Source: Bacteroidales bacterium
Lineage (GTDB): Bacteria > Bacteroidota > Bacteroidia > Bacteroidales > VadinHA17
Length of the DNA stretch: 64,000 nucleotides
Reading direction: 5' to 3'
Assembly (NCBI GenBank): GCA_021371855.1
Contig: JAJFVL010000018.1
Span: forward strand, 372,001-436,000
Shown here: in pieces, positions 17,667 to 24,842 of the stretch
How the letters are laid out: each line of letters begins with the position of its first letter
Position numbering within the stretch: the first letter of the stretch is position 1
The notes under the pieces: generated by a model
What the model saw: only the letters and a program-made list of their open reading frames with translations
What the model was told of the DNA's origin: nothing
Database searches by the model: none
Program-made: the position numbers and the translations under genes

Positions 17667-18632
17667 TTATTCCGGGAAGAAATATGATCTCTTCTTAATC
17701 AAGGGATCGATATCAAAATATCTCATAATAAAAAGCACATCCCTGCTTTCTGTTTTTCCAAACAGTCTGTCACTGTCTTTCGTATCATTTTTGTCTGTCA
17801 TTCTTTCCCATAAAGTAAGAACCGTTTTCGAACCGCTGGTTGTGGTTACGCTAATCCTGTAAAGAGGTCGTTGCGATTCAACCTTTTTTTTCTCCTCCTC
17901 TCCCAACTCAAATGCCCACGATTCAAAAGGGATCCATGTAAAATATGAGATATAACGTGACACAAGAGATGAATCCCATCCGGTCAGATTCTTATTCAGG
18001 TCTGAAACAAAATACTGCTGGTTCTTATTGATTATTGAAAAAGAGGCTGAGGTATCGGAAATGTTTTCAAAGGTAACAGCTGCTATTTCCGAAGGCAGCA
18101 GGTTAAATACATTGTACGGTTGCCAATATAGCTCATTAAATGTAAAGGCCGAACCAATATCTCCCTCAAAACCCGGCACATAAACAATAAATGGTTTTGA
18201 TCCACCTCTTATTTTCATAATATTTCCGTAAATATTAGAGCTGGTCTTATAAACAAGAAAACTCTTCAGCAACTTTCTTTTTTCGTATACTCTGACTTTT
18301 ATAGCAGAAATGTTTTTAGCGGTAATCTCATTCTCAAACAATTCAGCAGAAACAGGTGATTTTATTTTTATTTCCTGCAAAACCCTCTGAATAAAAAGAA
18401 TTCCGCCTTTTCGTGTTTCAGATTTTCCGTTTAACAACCAACCTTCTCCTTCCTTCTCAAGACGCAATTTCTTTTCTCCGTCTGAAAATTCAATCTTTGT
18501 AATCTCTTTCTGTGGTTCAGAAGCAAATGAACTGTTGCTTTTCCCAAAAGGCGATCTCCCCCTGAATAATATAAGAGAAAGTAATCCCGCAATAATTAAT
18601 AACAATATCCCAAGAAAAATTATTTTTCTCAT
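17667..18632 (-). CDS. DUF4340 domain protein of the gld transporter operon
   Basis: 321 residues: N-terminal membrane anchor (IIFLGILLLIIAGLLSLILF) and an extracytoplasmic DUF4340 domain (EITKIEFSDGEKKLRLEKEGEGWLLNGK; repeated later as VTFENISDTSASFSI). Such proteins regularly follow GldG/ABC-2 permease genes. It starts 2 nt after gldG, so it is probably part of the same complex on the periplasmic side. Function unknown. Confidence 0.85.
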   Translation of the reverse strand: MRKIIFLGILLLIIAGLLSLILFRGRSPFGKSNSSFASEPQKEITKIEFSDGEKKLRLEKEGEGWLLNGKSETRKGGILFIQRVLQEIKIKSPVSAELFENEITAKNISAIKVRVYEKRKLLKSFLVYKTSSNIYGNIMKIRGGSKPFIVYVPGFEGDIGSAFTFNELYWQPYNVFNLLPSEIAAVTFENISDTSASFSIINKNQQYFVSDLNKNLTGWDSSLVSRYISYFTWIPFESWAFELGEEEKKKVESQRPLYRISVTTTSGSKTVLTLWERMTDKNDTKDSDRLFGKTESRDVLFIMRYFDIDPLIKKRSYFFPE

Positions 18633-18634
18633 TA

Positions 18635-20350
18635 CTAAGATCTTGTGTAATTTCCTTTTCTGAAATAGCTATAAAGCAACCCGCCAACTATTACTATAAG
18701 AACGGGGATGACAACATTGATCAACTGCCATTTCACCCTTTCAGCTTTTACCTTTGAGGTATTCAGCAACCTCAATTTCAACTCTCTCGATCTGAGTTCC
18801 ATGATCCCATTATTATCGACCAGATAATTAAGGCAATTGATCAGAAAATCCCTGTTTCCGAAAACCTCCCCGGTATATTTATCCTGACCCAGAGGAAGCG
18901 GATTCTTCTGTAATCCGGTTATTTTGACTTCATTTCTGATAATATCTGCATCAGCAATTACAATCATCTTTGTTTCTTTGCTTTGAGTCCTGATCTGCAG
19001 TTTTTTTACATCTGTCAGGTTATTAATCATCCTGTTTTTAAAAGCCGAAGGAAAAACACCTTCAAGCAATACTGCAACCGGTAAATGTGATTTATTGAAA
19101 TCTTTTTCATCAGGAGTCAATTCAGCCTCCTTCAGGCTTATCATAGTGGGAGGAGAAAGGGTACGGCTGAAATCTGATGTGGTCAGTAATACTTTTTTCT
19201 TTATTGCCCTGTCGAGTCCGACCGTATCGATAAAATTAACGAATTCCCCTTTCACCTTGTTAAGGTTTCTTGTAATGGGATGATCAGGAGCAGGACTTAG
19301 TAAAGGATAATAGACCCAGGGGGCCGGAACAACCTGTTGTCGGGCACCTCCTATCATCACCATCAGCCTGATAGGTACGCAGTCAATATCCTGAATAATT
19401 TCCGGGTTCACTCTTGCTCCATATCTGAAGAGTTGATCCTCAATATTCAATGGCCGGTAAAGCCCGACCGTCTGGCCAAAGACAAGACTATCGGAATTAA
19501 CTGCCACCTCATCTAATAACCACATTACTTTTCCACCGTTCATAATATACTGATCGAGAACCAGCTTATCAGATTCGCTGAATTCTGTTTCAGGACCGGC
19601 AATGATGACTGCTGCATATTTATCGAGTATTCCATATTTCCCTCCAATAACTCCTCTGTCGATGGTAAAGAATTTGGCCAGGTTAAATGTTATGTCAGCT
19701 GTTTCAATCTCAGGTATCTCATTTTGCCCCTCTAAGAATGCGATTTTGTATATTGTGTCTGAGCTTAATGTCGAAATTGTTTTTATCATTTCATATTCAA
19801 GCCCCTCTATGGAATGAAGAATATTTTGTTCATATGGTATTGCCTGATTATTTTTCAAAAAGTTCACAGGTACTTCAATTCCATTGTAATTTACGATCAT
19901 ACCGGGAAAAATGATTTTCTGTATTGACCCCCCTTCAGCATCGCCCGACTGAATATTGACAGGAGTTAATCCTTTATTTATCAAAACCTGGTATTGTGAT
20001 TCCCTTTGTTTAGCGCTTGTTCCTTCTGAAGGATTGATAAATTCATAATCGACTTTCCTGCCTGAAGCTATTTTGAATTCATCAAGCATCTCAGCTACAG
20101 AGCGTTTCAGTCTTTTTAACGGTATGGGCATTTCACCCTCGAGATAGACCTGAACATAAATGTCATTTTTCAAATCCGACAGCACTTTCCTGGTCGGTTC
20201 TGAAAGAGTATATCTTTTATCCTCTGTAAGATCGAGTCTTACCCTGATCAACGAACAGAAAGATGCAACAAGTATTATACCGGCGACAGTGGTCAGAAAC
20301 TGCAACCAGCTCCTTAATCTTATATTTTTACTGTTCTTCAGGTCCGTCAT
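18635..20350 (-). CDS. gldG: Gliding-type ABC transporter auxiliary protein GldG
   Basis: 571 residues with one N-terminal and one C-terminal membrane helix (LQFLTTVAGIILVASFC and NVVIPVLIVIVGGLLYSYF) around a large periplasmic region. LTEDKRYTLSEPTRKVL after the first helix and the DUF4350/GATase-like core (GPETEFSESDKLVLDQYIMNGGKVMWLLDEV) are typical of GldG. In Flavobacterium, GldA-GldF-GldG form an ABC transporter needed for gliding. In non-gliding Bacteroidales the genes persist with unknown function. The ATPase GldA is not in the window. Confidence 0.93.
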   Translation of the reverse strand: MTDLKNSKNIRLRSWLQFLTTVAGIILVASFCSLIRVRLDLTEDKRYTLSEPTRKVLSDLKNDIYVQVYLEGEMPIPLKRLKRSVAEMLDEFKIASGRKVDYEFINPSEGTSAKQRESQYQVLINKGLTPVNIQSGDAEGGSIQKIIFPGMIVNYNGIEVPVNFLKNNQAIPYEQNILHSIEGLEYEMIKTISTLSSDTIYKIAFLEGQNEIPEIETADITFNLAKFFTIDRGVIGGKYGILDKYAAVIIAGPETEFSESDKLVLDQYIMNGGKVMWLLDEVAVNSDSLVFGQTVGLYRPLNIEDQLFRYGARVNPEIIQDIDCVPIRLMVMIGGARQQVVPAPWVYYPLLSPAPDHPITRNLNKVKGEFVNFIDTVGLDRAIKKKVLLTTSDFSRTLSPPTMISLKEAELTPDEKDFNKSHLPVAVLLEGVFPSAFKNRMINNLTDVKKLQIRTQSKETKMIVIADADIIRNEVKITGLQKNPLPLGQDKYTGEVFGNRDFLINCLNYLVDNNGIMELRSRELKLRLLNTSKVKAERVKWQLINVVIPVLIVIVGGLLYSYFRKGNYTRS

Positions 20351-20353
20351 AGC

Positions 20354-21097
20354 TTAACAATTTTTCTTCCATTTGCGCGACAACAGAACCAGCCTGGTGG
20401 CTTCGTTAAAAACAAAGACAACTGCCACAAAATAAACAGCATCTCTTATATCAAGAACACCTCTGCTTACAGATTTATAATGTTCATTGATCCCGAGCCT
20501 TATTATAAACTCATCAAGGGATTTTAATCCCGGTAAATAAGCTGATGAATCGAATCCCATATAAAGGAAGAAACAGATAACAACAGCTACTATGAATGCG
20601 ATTACCTGGTTATCTGTGATCGATGAAGCAAATATTCCTGCCGCAGCATATATTGATGCCAGGAAGAACAGACCGATAAATGCACCCCAGGTACCACCTT
20701 TATCAAGATTTCCCGGTGAATCGCCAAGCACATATACAGATAAATAACAGGTCAGACACGGTAAAAGCGCAAGAAGAACAAGAGTGACAGAAGCAAAATA
20801 TTTTCCCCATATAATTCCCCTTTCAGTAATAGGTCTTGAGTAAATAAGCTCAATAGTCCCAAGTCGTTTTTCTTCAGCAATCATTCTCATGGTGACAGCG
20901 GGCACCAGAAACAGGAACACCCAGGGTGAAAGGAAAAACAGAGTATCCAGACCTGCATACCCTCTATCGAGGATATTCCATTCACCTGGAAGCACCCACA
21001 TGAAAAGGCTGTTGATCAACAGGAAGACTATAATTACAATATAACCTGTCAGGCTGCTGAAAAATCCGCTTATCTCCTTTCTGAAAATCGCAAACAT
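20354..21097 (-). CDS. gldF: Gliding-type ABC-2 permease GldF
   Basis: 247 residues with six hydrophobic segments (e.g. GYIVIIVFLLINSLFMWVL, LFFLSPWVFLFLVPAVTMR, VIAFIVAVVICFFLYMG). The motif MRMIAEEKRLGTIELIYSRPITE is the ABC-2 permease signature. First gene of gldF-gldG-DUF4340 (4-nt and 2-nt gaps). Confidence 0.93.
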   Translation of the reverse strand: MFAIFRKEISGFFSSLTGYIVIIVFLLINSLFMWVLPGEWNILDRGYAGLDTLFFLSPWVFLFLVPAVTMRMIAEEKRLGTIELIYSRPITERGIIWGKYFASVTLVLLALLPCLTCYLSVYVLGDSPGNLDKGGTWGAFIGLFFLASIYAAAGIFASSITDNQVIAFIVAVVICFFLYMGFDSSAYLPGLKSLDEFIIRLGINEHYKSVSRGVLDIRDAVYFVAVVFVFNEATRLVLLSRKWKKNC

Positions 21098-21189
21098 ATA
21101 ACCTGAATTACCTTTTTGTCTATCACAACTAATTATAGTTCTTTGTTTTACACATCGTTCAAATCAATTCCCCTCACCTGCTCTAACTC

Positions 21190-21275
21190 CCCCTACCTAT
21201 TTCCACCCCTTATCCCCCCCTAAAAGAGGGGCTTTAAATGAGAGTGTTTTAGAACCCCCTTCAGGGGGCAGAGGA
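21190..21275. repeat. REP-like palindromic sequence inside the 3' end of the SpoIID-like gene
   Basis: Contains two hairpin-prone palindromes, CCCCCTAAAAGAGGGG-type (~21216-21231) and CCCCCTTCAGGGGG (~21254-21267). Translated in the SpoIID frame it gives NPLPPEGG...APLLGGDKG, a peptide signature typical of intergenic repeats wrongly read as protein in Bacteroidota. Confidence 0.65.
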
Positions 21276-22441
21276 TTAATGGTTAAGGGATGTAAAACTA
21301 CAGCATTTTTTACATCTGAAATAACAACACCTGTATAATAAAAATCAATTATCTGTTTATAATTAAATCCCCGCGCTGCCATCTCCATTGCTCCCTCCTG
21401 ACAAAGGCCGACACCATGTCCATATCCTCTTCCTTTCAGAATGATTGTGTCACCTTGTGCAAATACTGAAAAGAATGTCGAGCGCAGATTCATTTCCGAT
21501 CTCATTGTTCTTAAAGGAATTGTGCATGAACCTGCCGAATAATTTGTCAACCTCGATTTTTGCATGAAATTAAAAACCGCAGGGTCATCAGTCTGTCCAT
21601 TATATCCTGACTTGTCAATATATTCAATCCAGTCGTTCAGCAATATTTTTTTTTCCCATTTAGCGTTTCGTGACGACAGGCAGAACGGATCAATTACACT
21701 CTTCAGATATTTTTGACTGGCTAACCATACACTCTCAGAGGATGTTGTTTCTCCACCGCAATTTGAATGAAACGCAGCAGTGATAAGTGTGCTGTCATGG
21801 TCAAGAATAACAATATCACGCGTTTCCAATGTAGCCCTTTCGATAAGAGAGTCATCAGATAATCCGTTAAAAGCCTGGCAATGTATATCATCACATACAT
21901 TGTACTTGTCGGCCAGATGCTTGTCAAAATATTTATACATGTATGTCCGGGCAATAACAGCCTGTGATTTGCAATACTCTATATTCTTCCCTTTTCCTCC
22001 TTCTGCTTTAACCACCCCTGCAATATATTTCTCAATATTACAGATATTAATAAGCACAAGAGTCCCCATATCCGGAAAGCACTTAAAATCTCCGGAGTAA
22101 TATTGCTTTAACGGAAACCGTTCGTTAATTCTTAACGAAAAGGAGTCGTCTCCGGTTGTTCCCTTTATACTTAGTGAGTCACACACAAAACCAGTCGCCT
22201 TTCGTGTCTTAACCGCCAGCTTCCCCTTGTACCTGCCAATGATAACAGATTCTCCCTGATTCAGAAAAATGGTTTCACCATTAAATGCATTTACAGAATA
22301 ATTCCCTTTGATAACAGAGAATAATGCTGATTCAGGGGATTGAACCGAAAACACCCGGATTCTTACCTGTGCTGAAGCTACTGTACCATATATGGTTAAA
22401 AATAAGATTATTAATAGCCTAAATCCTCGCATGATTTTCAC
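21197..22441 (-). CDS. SpoIID/LytB domain protein
   Basis: 414 residues with a signal peptide (MKIMRGFRLLIILFLTIYGTVASA). The SpoIID domain is recognised by YIAGVVKAEGGKGKNIEYCKSQAVIARTY, HCQAFNG, AAFHSNCGGETTSSESVW and GRGYGHGVGLCQEGAMEMAARG. SpoIID is a lytic transglycosylase that cuts denuded glycan strands; Bacteroidota homologues are non-sporulation, probably peptidoglycan-modifying. The last ~25 residues come from a repeat sequence (see 21190-21275), so the ancestral protein probably ended shortly after VISDVKNAVVLHP. It lies 50 bp after lpxB, in the same direction. Confidence 0.88.
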   Translation of the reverse strand: MKIMRGFRLLIILFLTIYGTVASAQVRIRVFSVQSPESALFSVIKGNYSVNAFNGETIFLNQGESVIIGRYKGKLAVKTRKATGFVCDSLSIKGTTGDDSFSLRINERFPLKQYYSGDFKCFPDMGTLVLINICNIEKYIAGVVKAEGGKGKNIEYCKSQAVIARTYMYKYFDKHLADKYNVCDDIHCQAFNGLSDDSLIERATLETRDIVILDHDSTLITAAFHSNCGGETTSSESVWLASQKYLKSVIDPFCLSSRNAKWEKKILLNDWIEYIDKSGYNGQTDDPAVFNFMQKSRLTNYSAGSCTIPLRTMRSEMNLRSTFFSVFAQGDTIILKGRGYGHGVGLCQEGAMEMAARGFNYKQIIDFYYTGVVISDVKNAVVLHPLTINPLPPEGGSKTLSFKAPLLGGDKGWK

Positions 22442-22445
22442 ATTA

Positions 22446-22493
22446 TCTCTTAGTCCCTTTGTCTCTTAGTCCCCAAGTCTCTTTCTCCCTTTC
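22446..22493. repeat. 8-bp tandem array (TCTCTTAG / TCCCTTTG)
   Basis: Six 8-bp units: TCTCTTAG, TCCCTTTG, TCTCTTAG, TCCCCAAG, TCTCTTTC, TCCCTTTC. It fills the gap between the SpoIID-like start and the lpxB stop. The same unit family occurs at 56306-56340. Confidence 0.8.
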
Positions 22494-23613
22494 ACCTCTT
22501 CAGCTCAGCCACCATCTCCCTTGCAATTCTTCCAGAAGCGCCTGTGGGGCCTAATTTGTCTTTCAGTATTTTGTAATCCGATAATATTTTTTCTCTTTTT
22601 TCTCCACCCGGCAGAATAGCTTTGAGCTCTTTCAAAAGATTCTTCTCATTAAGGTCATATTGCACCAACTCTTTGACAACCTCAGAATTCATTATCAGAT
22701 TCACAAGAGAGATGTACTTTACTTTAATCACAAACCAGGCAATCACCATAGAGAAAAAATCAGCCTTGTAGCAAACCACCTGAGGTGTATCTAACAGGGC
22801 AGCCTCAAGAGTTGCCGTTCCGGAAGTCACAAGTGCCGCCTTAGCTACATGAAGTATCTCGTAAGTTTTTTCCTTGACAAGGTTTATTGGTTCGTTGCCT
22901 ATGATTGTCAGATAGAATTCATCTGGAATGTTTTTAACTCCGGCCAGGACAAACCGGTACTCCGGAAAATGGTGAATCATGCTGATCATTTTTGCCAGGT
23001 TAAATTTAATTTCACTCCTGCGGCTTCCTGCAAGCAATGCTATCACCGGTTTATCCTCAATTCCTAAATCAAAAAGGATTTCATTTTTCGAAGCAAATGA
23101 AGCGATTCTTTTTTCAGTCTCATCGACAAGAGGATTTCCACGATATTCAACGAGAATGTTGTGTTTATTATAGAAATCGACTTCAAAAGGAAAGATGATG
23201 TACATCCGGTCGATATATTTTTTAATCAGCTTTATTCTTCCTTCATTCCAGGCCCATAATTTCGGAGATATATAATAAAAGGTCCTGAATCCTGCATTTT
23301 TTGCAAATTTTGCAATGCTGAGGTTAAACCCAGGATAGTCAATAAAGATCACAACATCCGGCTTATATTCAGTTATTTGTTGTTTACAGAGAGAGAGATT
23401 CCTGGCAACAGCTCCCAGATTTTTTAAAACATCGGCAAATCCCATAAAGGCCATCTTTTTGTAATGCATCAGCAGCGACGCTCCGGCTGATTCCATCAGA
23501 TCGCCACCCCAGCAGAATATCTCTGCCTCATTATCAGCTTCGACAAGCCCTCTTACAAGGTTAGAGCCATGAAGATCACCCGATTGTTCTCCCGCTATAA
23601 TAAAATATCTCAT
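22492..23613 (-). CDS. lpxB: Lipid-A-disaccharide synthase
   Basis: 373 residues, normal length. The N-terminus MRYFIIAGEQSGDLHGSNL and motifs AFMGFADVLKN, VVIFIDYPGFNLSIAK, YYISPKLWAWNEGRI, LLAGSRRSEI and VTSGTATLEAAL are diagnostic for this GT19 enzyme. It joins UDP-2,3-diacylglucosamine and lipid X to form the lipid A disaccharide at the inner membrane, showing an LPS-bearing outer membrane. The start overlaps the preceding gene by 4 nt (ATGA type), in the operon surE - membrane protein - lpxB. Confidence 0.96.
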   Translation of the reverse strand: MRYFIIAGEQSGDLHGSNLVRGLVEADNEAEIFCWGGDLMESAGASLLMHYKKMAFMGFADVLKNLGAVARNLSLCKQQITEYKPDVVIFIDYPGFNLSIAKFAKNAGFRTFYYISPKLWAWNEGRIKLIKKYIDRMYIIFPFEVDFYNKHNILVEYRGNPLVDETEKRIASFASKNEILFDLGIEDKPVIALLAGSRRSEIKFNLAKMISMIHHFPEYRFVLAGVKNIPDEFYLTIIGNEPINLVKEKTYEILHVAKAALVTSGTATLEAALLDTPQVVCYKADFFSMVIAWFVIKVKYISLVNLIMNSEVVKELVQYDLNEKNLLKELKAILPGGEKREKILSDYKILKDKLGPTGASGRIAREMVAELKR

Positions 23614-23909
23614 AGTAAAAATTTAATTCCAAAAACAACAATAGCCCATATGATTGTTACCATCAGCACCCCGCGCGAAGCACGAAGCATATCTAAACGA
23701 TTGAACATCAAAAATATAACAATATTCGGGAACACACATAACGAGATAGAATGTGTAATAATATCTGAATCTGCAATTCTGGCAAGATAAGAATGCAGGG
23801 AATAGCCCCCGGATGAAAAACAAAAAATGATTGATCCGACAATAAAAGGTAACATCAGCCCTGAAATTAATCCGGTCTGAACTTTATTAAATTTTTCAGA
23901 GAAGGACAT
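23610..23909 (-). CDS. Conserved small membrane protein between surE and lpxB
   Basis: 99 residues with three hydrophobic helices (GLISGLMLPFIVGSIIFCF; HSISLCVFPNIVIFLMFN; GVLMVTIIWAIVVFGIKFLL). Translationally coupled: its start overlaps the surE stop by 1 nt and its stop overlaps the lpxB start by 4 nt. No domain recognised. The coupling suggests a linked role, possibly in lipid A or membrane biology. Confidence 0.8.
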   Translation of the reverse strand: MSFSEKFNKVQTGLISGLMLPFIVGSIIFCFSSGGYSLHSYLARIADSDIITHSISLCVFPNIVIFLMFNRLDMLRASRGVLMVTIIWAIVVFGIKFLL

Positions 23910-24688
23910 TATTTGAATCTGGAGTTAAGTTCATCAATATACCAATGGGCAGTCATATCAACAGTAACGGGAACCACAGATACAAAATTGTTTGTCAGGG
24001 CCCACTCATCAGTATCAGTTGATTCCGGCTCATGATTTTGGAAAACCCCTGTGAGCCAGTAATATGTTTTCCCCATTGGATCCTTGCGCTTTTCGAACTC
24101 TTCAGTCCAGTTTCCTTTTGCCTGCCGGCATATTTTTATTCCTTTTATGGCTCCTTTCTTAGTGGCAGGAATATTTACATTCAGACAGATTCCTCCTGGT
24201 AAAGGTTTTAATGAAAGCTTCTTCATTATAATACGGATATATTTTTTACAGATCGAAAAGTCTGCAGTAGGAGAAGAATTATTCAGAGAAAAACCAACAG
24301 AATCAATTCCGTAAAGGCATCCCTCAATGGCAGCAGCCATGGTCCCGGAATATAGTACACTGGCTGAGGCATTAGAACCATGGTTTATTCCGGAGACAAC
24401 CCAGTCAGGCGTCCTTTCAAGCAATTGATTAACAGATATTTTAACACTATCGGTCGGAGTACCGTTACAAGCATATATTCTGTGTTTGTCATTCTCTTCA
24501 AGAAGCTTTACACGTAAAGGGATCTTTACAGTCAGAGCCTGGGACATACCCGACATACTCTCTGTAGTTGATATGAGAAGCACCTTTCCGAACTCCTCCA
24601 TTACCTCCAGCAGCGTTCTCAATCCTGCTGCATATAAGCCATCGTCGTTTGTTAAAAGAATCAGCCTGTCATCTTTTTCAATTACCAT
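23909..24688 (-). CDS. surE: 5'/3'-nucleotidase SurE
   Basis: About 259 residues from the ATG at 24688, which gives MVIEKDDRLILLTNDDG; an in-frame start at 24721 adds 11 residues (MSIFVSQTLLF) and overlaps TATATTTG at 24716-24709, a likely -7 promoter element, so it is rejected. SurE signatures: NDDG metal site, GTPTDSVK, VVSGINHGSNAS and YSGTMAAAIEG. It removes phosphate from nucleoside monophosphates, with Mn2+ typical of the family. Confidence 0.94.
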   Translation of the reverse strand: MVIEKDDRLILLTNDDGLYAAGLRTLLEVMEEFGKVLLISTTESMSGMSQALTVKIPLRVKLLEENDKHRIYACNGTPTDSVKISVNQLLERTPDWVVSGINHGSNASASVLYSGTMAAAIEGCLYGIDSVGFSLNNSSPTADFSICKKYIRIIMKKLSLKPLPGGICLNVNIPATKKGAIKGIKICRQAKGNWTEEFEKRKDPMGKTYYWLTGVFQNHEPESTDTDEWALTNNFVSVVPVTVDMTAHWYIDELNSRFK

Positions 24689-24842
24689 AAATAATAGGGT
24701 TTGAGATACAAATATAGACAATTTTCAGTGTAATATAAGTGTATCAAGTCAAACCCAGATGTAACTTTTCAGGTCACTTCACCAAAGCGCGTATATGATC
24801 AGCATGTACAGTTTCCGCAGTGGTTTTGAGATTAAAGCTTTT

